Assembly (NCBI GenBank): GCA_027924585.1
Contig: BSBM01000870.1
Span: 496,001-560,000 of the forward strand
DNA: 64,000 nucleotides
Source of the DNA: Larix kaempferi
Lineage: Eukaryota; Streptophyta; Pinopsida; Pinales; Pinaceae
Reading direction: 5' to 3'
Position numbers and translations under genes: made by a program. The first letter of the stretch is position 1, and the number at the start of each line of letters is the position of its first letter. The notes under the pieces are model-generated. The model was given only the letters and a program-made list of their open reading frames with translations, was not told the origin of the DNA and searched no databases. Of this stretch, positions 55,032 through 64,000 are shown piece by piece.

Positions 55032-56816
55032 CTGCGGGAGGCTTGCTTGGCGTCGACTTCAAATTTTAGGGTTGGTGCTGAATCCACAGGCAATAGAAAT
55101 GATGACATTAGAATACTCATAGGAATCCTTTACAGAAATCCTTCTAAAAATTAAGAAGAAGAACTAGGTTCTCATAGGGGAGAAGAGCCTGTAGTGAAAT
55201 AGAAAAACGTGAAACCCTAGCGCAGCTTCAGCATAAAATAGGTTGCATTAACGAAATTAGCTCCCAACAATGGAGGAGCCCGCTGCGCAACCCGTCCAGG
55301 CACTGCGTAGCCAGGCCATCCAAAATGCGAACCTGCTAGGAGGGTTGCTTTCTCTCTAAATAAAACCATGTTGTAGAAAAAAAAAAAAAAACGGAGCTCT
55401 ACACTTAAAACAATGAGTGTGGTTAAGTACAACCACTTAATGACCCAAATTACTTAAAATTTAATTGTGATTTTTACTTCTGGAACACTACTTAGCTGGG
55501 TTGCGCTCCCTTTGGGTTGAGTTGTGCCCTCTCTGGATAAGGCTCTCAAAAGCCAGGAAATGAATACGCTATAAACAAGAAGACGAATCCAATTCCAAAA
55601 AAGGGCAAACAGTTGGCTGAGCATTAAATCCTACGAATAATAATCTATGGCTAAACTGAGGAACATCAACTAAATCACTTTTTTTTACATTCAAAAAGAT
55701 AAGTTCATAAGCTAAGACAGCCAAATCATCAAACCTAAACCTCCTCCTGTTGAACAAACTCACCAAAATTAGAATCAGAATTCAAATAGGAATAAAGGTG
55801 AACCAAAATTCAAACGCTAACTTGAATGAGAATGAGAATGTGAATATCAATGTAGATGCAAACCAGACCATTCATGGGTGCATTCGATTATCAATCCTCG
55901 ACTAGACCATTTTGGTACTAGAACAAAGCCACATGTTATAACCCTTACCTTATACCTTGTTATCTACAAACATTCATAAGGAACCCATAGCTCCATCACG
56001 CCTAGCAGCCGAGCTCGGCAAGAGTTGAAGAGTGCACCTGGAAAAACAAATGGGAGAGAAAAGAGGTGCACGCCCTTGAGATTGACCCTATTTAGGGTTC
56101 CCCACTTTCGTATGGCAGTGGGGTGCTTGGAGACACCATGTGCCCATTCATGCTTACTCCTTTTGCATGCCGGTGAGAGGTCGGGTGGCCTTCACACATA
56201 TAATCCCGTGCATGGAGGTGGACTAGTGGAGAGGCCGCTTAGGGTGTAGGGTTAGGATAAATTATTTATAAAACAAACAAACAAAAAAATTCTATAAATA
56301 CCCTCATTATAGTATAGATTTTCCTTATTTTGTTTATTTTGATTTTATTTAATTTCTTGTTCTTTCTATTTAAAATTATATATATAATGTTGAATTTTGA
56401 TTTTTTTTTTAAATTAATATTAAAAGTATAAAATTAATCATAAGATTTATTGTAAGTTAATCATAAGTTTTAATTATAAGGTTAATCATGATTACATTAA
56501 GAGTTAAACATGTAATGTTAATAGGGATAATAATTATTAGATTAATATAGATTAAAGCCTAAACGTGTAAAACTTAAATAAATGCTAGCGCCAATGCTAA
56601 TGGAAATGTTATTTCACATGTCAATTTAGATTTTAACTTTATAGAAATTACATGGAATCCAATGCATAAATTTATGTAGAGTTATTTAGAATATTTAGTA
56701 CAAAATGGCCCCATCAAAACACACCGAACCATAGCACTTTTTCGGAAATGCATCTCTTGATAATCGACCAACAAACTAGTAATATGACGTTTTATTTACA
56801 TAATTCAGGACTAATC

Positions 56817-57908
56817 ATGGTAACAATGCATAGAGGTCGAGGTCAAGGTCGACCACTGTCACCACCGCCTCCGCCACTGTCACCATCACCTCCGCCACCA
56901 TCATCGCCACCAACACCGCCACGATCAACCTTAACACAAGAAATGCAAATCATAATGAGGTCTTTGGAGGCTATTATGACCACGATGAATAGGCAGTCAG
57001 AAAAGGCCGTCGAGGTGGAAACCACTCAAGTGAGTAGAGAGAACTCTGAAAGGGCACAGGGCCCAAGATAGGAACCAGTTCAGGATGTATCGAGGGAGTT
57101 GCAAAAGATAAAGGTTCCATAGTTTTCAGGAGGATGACTCGGTAAGCATGTTGAAGCATGGCTAGAAGGCATGAAAAGATGTTTCGCATTGAATGAGTAT
57201 ACATCTAGTTCCAAGGCTAGGATGGCCATCTTTCAGCTTAAAGGTGATGCTCTGAATTGGTGGCCAGATCTGGAGAAGCAGCTACATATTACTCCTCTTA
57301 CAACTTCTTGGGAATTGTTTGAGGAGAGGTTCCACAGGAAGTATTTGCCAAATTATTACAAGGAAAAACAGGCGGGTGCACTCCATGCATTAGTACAGGG
57401 AAACAAGATGGTGGAGGAGTATGAATCTCGGTTTATGGAACTAGTAAAATATGTTCCTTACCTTGATGCAGATGATTGTTAGGTAGAGCGTTTTGTGTAT
57501 GGACTTAACTACAAGATTAGGGATGCGGTGCGGATGTGGAAGCCAACTTCACTTGCCATGGCAGTTGAGTATGCTCTTATGCAGCATATATGTCAGATGA
57601 AAAAGGGGGGTAGTAAGTTGACAGGAACCAATCGGTACATTTCAGGGAAGGCCTCACGTCCTTACTTCAAGGGAGGACAATCTAGACCTCCTTACAGTAA
57701 CAGGTTCACATCGAGGGGTAATACTTCAGTTAACTCGGTCACGCAGGCGTCATATGCAACCAACCGAATCTAGGGGCTTACACAGGGAAGATCCCACAGA
57801 GGGTCAAGGGGTTTTAGAGGATCCAGGGGAAGGAACTCATCTGAGCGGACTTTTCCAAGCAACATGCAATCCCCTCTCAATCTCTCATGTTGGGTATGCG
57901 GAGGTCCT
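56817..57908 (+). pseudogene. Del-F gag, cut in the zinc knuckle
   Basis: ATG 56817 opens MHRGRGQGRP, a long P/S-rich stretch (PPPPPLSPSPPPP) and a helix RSLEAIMTTMNRQSEKA. After stops at 57070, 57121 and 57136 come the gag core GKHVEAWLEGMKRCFALNEY, FQLKGDALNWWPDLEKQL, WELFEERFHRKYLPNYYKEKQ, EEYESRFMELVKYVPYL, and after a TAG at 57481 VERFVYGLNYKIRDAVRM. A Gly/Arg-rich tail (GSRGFRGSRGR) leads to CWVCGGPC, the start of the zinc knuckle. Cop-G enters at 57909, so pol is not in the window. The pattern is that of Tekay/Del gag. Confidence 0.85.
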
Positions 57909-58506
57909 TGTTAAATTTTGACCATTAATTCATTATACTCTAGGATCTTTACCGAGAGAATAACATATACAGTATATCAATACATGACAATCACAATATG
58001 ACAAGCATCAGAAGAATCAAAAGCATAAGAGACAAGAGACATAGAGTTTCCGTGGGGAAAACCCTAAGGTGAAAAACCCCACAACTTCCTCAGAGATAGA
58101 GAGAGCAATGGCTCAACCAAAGTACAACCAAATAACACTGAGATAGTCTCCTAGTAGCAGATGCTCCTCCTCCTCACTAGTGCGCCACTTTCTAAGAGAG
58201 AGTGAGTTACTTTTCTGAGTGAGTAAAATAGAGATCTCCTATCTCTATTATACTTACCTTTTTTCCCAGTTACCTTATGGGGCCGACTTATCTATATAGG
58301 TACATCCACATTATATTATATATAATTCAGGGCCGACCCCACATGGTGGTCTAATAACCCATCGGCAAGTACACATACTTGCGACACTTGTCAATCCACA
58401 TGACGACACTTCCTTATAGAGGAATAACTCGTCTCTTATAAGGGTACAATAAATATATATAAAATACACAGATGAAATACATTCTGAAGTTACATATACA
58501 TCAACA
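57909..58506 (-). mobile_element. Cop-G 3' LTR
   Basis: On the minus strand it begins TGTTGATGTATATG and ends ATTTAACA. It is preceded by GTTAAGAGGGAG, a polypurine tract (58507-58518). 598 bp. The second LTR is outside the window. Confidence 0.85.
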
Positions 58507-58754
58507 CTCCCTCTTAACTAGGAATGTATTTCTCAACACAGTTCTGCTAGACAAGTCTTCTTCTCGGGATAATCGTCATCGATGCATCATCATCAGCATC
58601 GTCACTGCTGCTGCTATCTCAACCAATCTATGACTCTACTCATCATAGGAAGTTCTACAGAGCCAGTCCTTTTTCATACTGGATGTAGGCCCACCACCTA
58701 TAGGTCTTCATCATCACTGGCCATACTATGGAATCCTCAGGACTTATTACGTGC

Positions 58755-59325
58755 ATCACAAAAACCTGGCTGCAGCATCCTAGGCTATTACGAGCACACA
58801 GCTCTACCTGTAGGATCTCCTAGGAGCAAATTACATGTGACCCATCACAAAACCTGGCTGAAGCATCCCAGGCTGTTACGAGCACATGGCTCTACCTGTC
58901 GGATCTCCCAGGAGCACATTACATGTGATCTCACCACAAAACCTAGCTGAAGCATCTGAGGCCTTTTTCATCCTGTCTAGATCTCCCAGGAGCAAATTAC
59001 ATGTGGTCATGGCAAAACCTGGCTGAAGCATCTGAGGCCTTTTTCATCCTGTCCAGATCTCCCAGGAGCAAATTACATGCCATAGGACAAAACCTCTAAA
59101 GAGCATCTGCCAGATATCCCAGGGAACCGAATTACATGCTATAGGCAAAACCTCAAAAGATTATTTGCAGATCTCCCAGGGCACAAATTATGTTCCCTCC
59201 CAAAGAAAAACCTCGAAAGAGCATTTGCCAGATGTTCTAGGGCACCGAATTACATGCCATAGGAAAAACCTCGAAAGACCATCTGCAAATCTCCCAGGGC
59301 ACAAATTACATGCTTACCTGGACAA
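58755..59325. repeat. Tandem repeats in Cop-G 3' region, array 1
   Basis: Eight units share CAAAACCT, a GCATCTG-like word, AGATCTCCCAGG and AAATTACATG. Their lengths shrink along the array: two of about 89 bp, two of about 77 bp, four of about 58 bp. Shorter units lack the middle ACGAGCACA...CTCTACCTG segment. Confidence 0.85.
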
Positions 59326-59344
59326 CCTGATCCACGGCCACAAA

Positions 59345-59830
59345 GTATGATCTGATACTCACCATACATCATCCTGATGTACACATGATCATCCTGATCA
59401 TACAATGCATCCATCTGATGCACACCAAGTATCTACCTGATACATATCATCATACATAGTGTATCCACCTGATACATAGATACATGATCCACACAATGTA
59501 TCCATCAACATACATGATCTACCTGATCATACCTGATACATATCAATATACATGATCTATCTGATCATACAATGTATCCACCTGATACATATACAAATAC
59601 ATGGTCCAAGCATCCAACATGATGCATATACACAATACATACAAATGATCAACCGATCATATCCAACATCCAACATGATGCGTACATACATATAAATGAT
59701 CCAACTGATCATATCCAGCATCCAACATGATGCATACATACATAAAGATCATCCAACTGATCATATCCATCATCCAACATGATGCATACATACACAAAAA
59801 TGATCCAACTTATCATATACAGAAGAAACC
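59345..59830. repeat. Tandem repeats in Cop-G 3' region, array 2
   Basis: Built of TGATC/GATCA and GATGCAT/ATGCATC palindromic words. The right part (59641-59820) is a clear ~52-bp unit with AATGATCCAACTGATCATA and CATCCAACATGATGCATAC. The frames seen here (for example minus 59557-59739) are by-products. Confidence 0.85.
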
Positions 59831-59930
59831 AGAACATCATCCTGATGCTCATCATCCAGCGCTTGCATCCACAGCCATGTGAAGGATCCCCCTTCCAACA
59901 TGCTTGGAATGGCTTTAGCAAATGTGTCCA

Positions 59931-60528
59931 TCAATTCTTCCTCGAAGTTCCCTCGATCTGAAGAACACCAAGCCTCTCTCTGAAGTACTCGAACTTCACC
60001 CTGGCTAGTGGCTTCGTCATCACATCTGCAATCTGCTCATCTATCGCAACATACAGGAGCTTCACAGCTCCTCTCTGCACCATATCCCTGATATAGTGAT
60101 ATTTGATCTCTATGTGTTTCGACCTGTCATGAAACACTGGTTTCTTGGATAGCTTCACACAACCCTGGTTATCACAGAAGATACTAGTAGCATCCAATGG
60201 GAGATCAAATAACTCAGACAGTAGCTTCCGTAGCCATACTACCTCACAACTAGTTGAACAGGCTGCAACATACTCTGCCTCAGCTGTACTCAGTGCTACG
60301 CAGGACTGCTTCCTGTTAAACCAAGAGATCACACCTGATCCCATACTGAAGCAGCACCCAGATGTGCTCTTCCTATCTGCAGCACTGCCAGCCCAATTTG
60401 AATGTACATAACCCTACAGGTTAATCTTTTGATTCTCTTCATACTTGAGCCCATAATCCACTGTACCCTTCAGGTACCTCAGAACATGCTTTACAGCAAT
60501 CAGGTGAACACTCCTCGGATCCGTTAGG
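59931..60528 (-). pseudogene. Cop-G RNase H
   Basis: After a TAG at 60531, the frame reads HVLRYLKGTVDYGLKY, then a TAG near 60413 and GYVHSNWAGSAADRKSTSG. Relatives have DSDWAG, so the first catalytic aspartate is histidine here. Then SWFNRKQSCVALSTAEAEYVA, NQGCVKLSKKP, RSKHIEIKYHYIRD, QIADVMTKPL and the end FREKLG-like FRERLGVLQIEG. It ends at 59931, normal length. Confidence 0.9.
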
Positions 60529-60530
60529 AA

Positions 60531-61697
60531 CTAGCTCAATGTGTTCACAGCAAAGCAAATGTCTGGTCTCGTGTTCGTCAGGTACATCAAGGACCCAATC
60601 ATCTGACGATACATAGAGACATCAACCGGCTCAGATGAAGCATCACATAGAAGCTTTAGATTCGATGCCATAGGTGTGGCCATGGCCTTGCAATCCATCA
60701 TCCCAAATCTCTTTAGGATATCTACTGTGTACTTCCCTTGACCAAGGAAGATCCCACCTGCACTCTGCCACACCTCCATACCTAGGAAATAGTGCATCAT
60801 TCCCAAATCTTTCATATCGAATTCAGCAGCAAGCTTCCTCTTAGTATCTGTAATCAGTCTATCATCTCCTGTTACAAATAACTCATCCACATATAGGAGT
60901 AGAATAACATGATTCCCTTCCTCAACCTTGTAGTAAAGGTTGTAATCTGCTTTACTCTTGGTAAATCCCAAACTAGATAGGAAACTGTCCATCCTACCAT
61001 ACCAAGTTCTGGGAGCTTGTTTCAAGCCATACAAGGCTTTCTTCAATCTGCATACATATGACTCCTTGTCATGTATTTCAAAACCAAGTGGCTGCTCCAC
61101 ATATACTTCCTCCTCAACTACACCATTCAAGAAAGCAGTCTTGACATCCATCTGGTGTATTTTCCATTTCATAGCTGCAGCCAGGGAAAGTACTGTTCTG
61201 ATGGAAGTATACCTAGCTATAGGTGCAAAAGTTTATTCATAATCTATTCCCTCTTTCTGAAAGAAGCCACGAGCTACGAATCTTGCTTTGTATTTTTCTA
61301 CACTGCCATCTGCAGCATGCTTGATTTTGTAGATCCATTTGGAAGTCACAACAGACTTCTCTCTAGGTCTTGGGAAAACATCCCAAACATCATTCTTCAT
61401 TATTTATTGGTATTCCTCAACCATGGCATCCTTCCATTCTTTCTTTTCTGCTGCTTCTTCATAACTAGAAGGCTCTTTGTTCATAATGTCACAGACTAAA
61501 GCAACATAGCTGGTATGTGATCTGGTTCTCTTCTTTGCTCTGTGTTCTTCTTCTGGAATGCCAAATCTTTCTGCATCTTGAATGAGCTCTCTAGCCCATG
61601 CAGGTTTCCTCTTGTGAGATTTATCCTCATAGGGTGGATCTACAGGTTCTTGCAGATCTTCAAATTCACGAACAACGTCTGGAACTGCTTCAGTCAT
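60531..61697 (-). pseudogene. Cop-G reverse transcriptase
   Basis: From 61697 comes the acidic linker and EEAAEKKEWKDAMVEEYQ, a TAA, then WDVFPRPREK, SKWIYKIKHAADGS, YKARFVARGF and a TAA near 61230 in DYE-TFAP. The frame 60531-61172 is intact: KIHQMDVKTAFLNG, RLKKALYGLKQAPR, WYGRMDSFL, the catalytic VILLLYVDELFVTG (YVDE in place of YVDD), MKDLGMMHYFLGMEV and SLMYLTNTRPDI. The loss of the second aspartate alone would be expected to impair polymerase. Confidence 0.9.
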
Positions 61698-62937
61698 GGT
61701 AGTGTCTTGAAATCTAGTTTCCTTAGGTTCTTCATCAACTTCGATAGGTGCCTTGATTTGATGAATGCTGAGTTTTCATCAAATGTTACATCCCTGCTGA
61801 CATTAATCTTATTGAACCCTGGAAAGTATATTCTGTAAGCCATCAAGCTTTCACTGTAACCCACAAAGATACCCTTCTTTCCTGAAGGATCTAGTTTAGT
61901 CCTCTTTTCCTTTGGGACATGAGTATATACTGGACAGCCAAATATTCTAAGATAACTGACTTCAGGTTTCTTACTAGAAAAGACCTCTTCTGGAGTCTTG
62001 TTGTCCAATATCTTGTGGGGTGTTCTGTTTTGCACATACACAGCTGTTCTAGCTGCTTCTGCCCATAGATGCATAGGCAAATCCTGGTCATGCAACATTG
62101 CCCTTGCTACTTCCATGATAGTTCTTTTCTTTCTTTCTGCAACTCCATTCTATTGAGGATTATAAGGAGCAGTCAACTCCCTCTTAATCCATGAATCACT
62201 ACACAACTTCTTGAAGTCACTTGAGGTGAATTCTCCACCATTGTCGGATCTGAATGTTTTGATCTTTTTGTCAATTTGATTTTCCATCAAGGTTTTGAAT
62301 TGCTTGAATTTATCAAGCACCTCATCTTTGCTCTTCAAGAAGTATACCCAAGTCTTCCTGGAGAAGTCATCAATAAATGAGACACAGTAAACATACCCAC
62401 TCAGGGAACTGGATGACATAGGACCACATACATCTGAGTGGATGATTTCTAGGATGTCTTTTGCCTTGCTTTCACTGCTTGGGAAGCCTTCTTAATGTTC
62501 TTACCTTTTGCACATCCTTTGCAAACACCTTCATGTTTGGTCTTAATTTCAGGAAGACCCTCTAGTGCCTTGCTTGCAATTGGAAGTGCTCTATAGTGCA
62601 TATGAGCAAGTCTTCTATGCCAAAGTTCACTTGGATCCATGGATTCATGCACCATGGCATGTTCAGGTTGTCCCTTCAATTTATACAAACCTCCCTCTTG
62701 CTCTCCAATCACTACTACATCATCTATTTTCTTTCCCTTTGGCCACATTAGGACTTGGCCATCCACAAATGCAACCCTCATACCTTTTGCATCCAATGCA
62801 GAGATGGAGAGTAAGTTCTTCTTGAGCCCAGGTACATAAAGGACTTCTTTCATCTTCAAAGATTTTCCAGAATCTAGGTTGTAGGAGGCTTCACCACTTC
62901 TTTTGATTGGGTATTGATAATCATCCCCAAGTTTCAC
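61694..62937 (-). pseudogene. Cop-G integrase
   Basis: The frame 62449-62937 links the protease end (KMKEVLYVPGLKKNLLSIS) to the zinc-binding domain (LWHRRLAHMHYRAL ... CKGCAKGK). A one-base shift near 62449 precedes the core: SGYVYCVSFIDDFSRKTWVYF, FRSDNGGEFTSSDF, a TAG near 62149 and NGVAERKKRTIMEVARAM. The frame 61694-62116 holds WAEAARTAVYVQNRTPH, LRIFGCPVYTHVPKEKRTKL, GKKGIFVGYSE and the end before a second shift near 61745. D,D,E positions are present. Confidence 0.9.
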
Positions 62938-63380
62938 CTTATGGGGTGATTAATGTTCTGATAGGTTCACAAGAGATTCCTTAAACCCAGTCATGTGTTT
63001 GGAAGCCCCACTATCAATCAACCAATCATTACAACCATGGGAGATGGTACCCGTGAGAGCAAAGATCAGAACATACTCTTCTTCACTTGATGAGTCATCA
63101 TTACTATCACTTTCTTCCCTATCCTTCTTCTTTGGGGGTTCATCATCTTCGGCAGCATGGGCATGAAACCTTCTTTTGCTACCCTTCTTCTTCTTATTGG
63201 AGATGTTGTTGTCCTTCTTGTTCTTGGGACAATTTATGGCAATATGTCCTTTCTCATTACAGGTGAAGCATATTCTTCTTTCTTTGAAGTGATGTGAAGA
63301 TTTCTTGGAGTGAGATGGCTCTCTCTTGGACTTCCCTTTCTTGGTGTGAGCTGTGAGAGCTTGATCTTAATTCCCCATCT
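62938..63380 (-). pseudogene. Cop-G gag zinc knuckle and protease
   Basis: A basic stretch (TKKGKSKREPSHSKKSSHH) precedes an intact CX2CX4HX4C knuckle, CFTCNEKGHIAINC, near 63265. A Lys-rich then acidic serine-rich linker follows (DSNDDSSSEEEY near 63095). The aspartic protease site WLIDSGASKHMTG near 63020 is intact. A TAA near 62952 ends the frame. Confidence 0.88.
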
Positions 63381-63387
63381 TTTCTTC

Positions 63388-63957
63388 TCATGCCACAAGC
63401 CTTGCTTCTTCTTGTGAGCATTCTTCCCGTAGTCTACTGAAGGAGATCAACTTCTTCCTTGCACAAATTCCTTGAATAAAGGAATCCCATGACCTGGGTA
63501 GGCCATTTAGAGTGGTCATCACCACTTCACCATTCTCCACCATTTCATCCACTGCTTCTAGTTGTTTCTTGATCTGGGAGACCCTTGAAAAATAAGATTG
63601 AATGGTTTCTCCATTCTGAAACTTTACTCCTTTCAATTGGTTCCGCAGGGTCATCTTCCGATTTATGTTCTTCCCTTCAAATAGCTTGGTCAAAGAGTCA
63701 AACATCTCCTTGGGTGTCTTTAGAGAAGACACATGGGGTATGATATGGTATTTGATAGAATCAGCAATGATTCTCTTTGCCTTGACCAAGTTCTTCTTAT
63801 GCAATACCTTGGCCTCTTCATCCTCTGGGATAGGGATGTCTTCTTTCACATATGAGTCCAACTCATTCTCCTCCAGGATTAACCCAATCCTATACTTCCA
63901 GGATTGGAAGTTATCAGCCCCTTCAAGCTTATCCTCAAGCTTGGTGTGGAGAGACAT
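63388..63957 (-). CDS. Cop-G gag N-terminal region
   Basis: ATG at 63957, 189 codons, open to 63388. It starts MSLHTKLEDKLEGADNFQSWKYRI, the standard copia gag opening, with a middle portion of ALKRIIADSIK-like helix, PKEMFDSLTKLFEG and LRNQLKGVKFQNGETIQSYFSRVSQIKKQLEAV, and near the end TLNGLPRSWDSFIQGICARK. This is the UBN2-type capsid domain. A TGA and a TAA (63385 and about 63369) cut it from the zinc knuckle that normally follows. The region 63958-64000 is leader. Confidence 0.9.
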   Translation of the reverse strand: MSLHTKLEDKLEGADNFQSWKYRIGLILEENELDSYVKEDIPIPEDEEAKVLHKKNLVKAKRIIADSIKYHIIPHVSSLKTPKEMFDSLTKLFEGKNINRKMTLRNQLKGVKFQNGETIQSYFSRVSQIKKQLEAVDEMVENGEVVMTTLNGLPRSWDSFIQGICARKKLISFSRLREECSQEEARLVA

Positions 63958-64000
63958 CTTAAAGAGTACTTCAAATGGAAATAGAGAAGGTTTAGGTCTT

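Larger units (their letters stand above)
53461..56816. other. Del-F leader or unrecognised insert, 3.3 kb
   Basis: This is unusually long for a leader between primer site and gag. It holds (AT)n runs at 53734-53755 and 54247-54266, and an A tract at 55380-55391. Three minus-strand frames (53804-54037, 55217-55432, 55569-55766) have protein-like composition but no domain I know. A possible exon with a good splice donor lies at 54937-55031. No second pair of LTR ends or target duplication was found that would show a nested insertion. Confidence 0.45.
57909..64000 (-). mobile_element. Cop-G, Ty1/copia element, 5' end beyond window
   Basis: 3' LTR at 57909-58506, polypurine tract, a repeat-rich 3' region, then RNase H, reverse transcriptase, integrase, protease and gag reading leftwards from 63957. 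The 5' LTR must lie past 64000. It inserted into Del-F gag. Stops and two frameshifts inactivate it, but all domains are present, making it the most complete copia element here. By motifs it belongs to the Tork/Tnt1-like group; no tree was made. Confidence 0.9.

Noticed and set aside
56843-57025. Minus-strand Gly/Asp-rich frame
   Set aside because: Reverse complement of the Pro/Ser-rich gag N-terminus of Del-F.
59557-59921. Cys/Tyr/Met-rich minus-strand frames that look like small secreted proteins
   Set aside because: Built from the 52-bp palindromic repeat; no signal peptide or start context stands out.

Overview
This window looks like intergenic DNA from a large-genome seed plant. I lean towards a gymnosperm, because the sequence is AT-rich, wall-to-wall nested LTR retrotransposons (Ty1/copia and Ty3/gypsy, including chromoviruses and a Tat-type element) with little sign of host genes. 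No complete host gene was found. Nearly every open frame that can be recognised belongs to gag or pol of a retroelement, and almost all of these carry stops or frameshifts. Species was not determined. Element names used here (Cop-A, Gyp-B, TatNA, Cop-C, Tat-D, Gyp-E, Del-F, Cop-G) are local labels.

Left stack (about 3.4-27.4 kb). A decayed LTR element with a primer-binding site at 3587 and a gag relic at 4257-5240 was hit by Cop-A (5272-27427, target duplication TACGT). The 5' LTR of Cop-A was hit by the chromovirus Gyp-B (6399-23319, duplication ATATt/ATATg). One LTR of Gyp-B was hit by TatNA (16009-23259, duplication TGTAT), a gag-only element on the minus strand. Upstream of 3.4 kb lie AT-rich DNA, a perfect 27-bp hairpin, a 51-bp tandem repeat and a copia LTR.

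Middle spacer (27.4-28.7 kb). This holds two tRNA-like, SINE-type promoter heads and a cluster of G-box-like motifs.

Right stack (28.7-64 kb). A minus-strand chromovirus integrase (Gyp-E) is split at one codon region by Cop-C (29596-50300). Cop-C is itself split in the reverse transcriptase to RNase H region by Tat-D (33895-48787, duplication CTTAT). Upstream, Gyp-E is broken again at 50643 by Del-F, a plus-strand Ty3 element with a 2.8-kb LTR. The gag zinc knuckle of Del-F is cut at 57909 by Cop-G, a nearly full-length copia element on the minus strand that runs off the window end.

The most interesting unit is Tat-D, 14.9 kb. It carries gag, protease, reverse transcriptase, an RNase H lacking its usual first aspartate, integrase, and a second RNase H lying after integrase. 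On the opposite strand, between the pol genes and the 3' LTR, it has an ORF with apparent introns that resembles a plant mobile domain protein. TatNA appears to be its non-autonomous partner: it shares the gag family, the same type of primer-binding site and a conserved noncoding 3' module, but has no pol.
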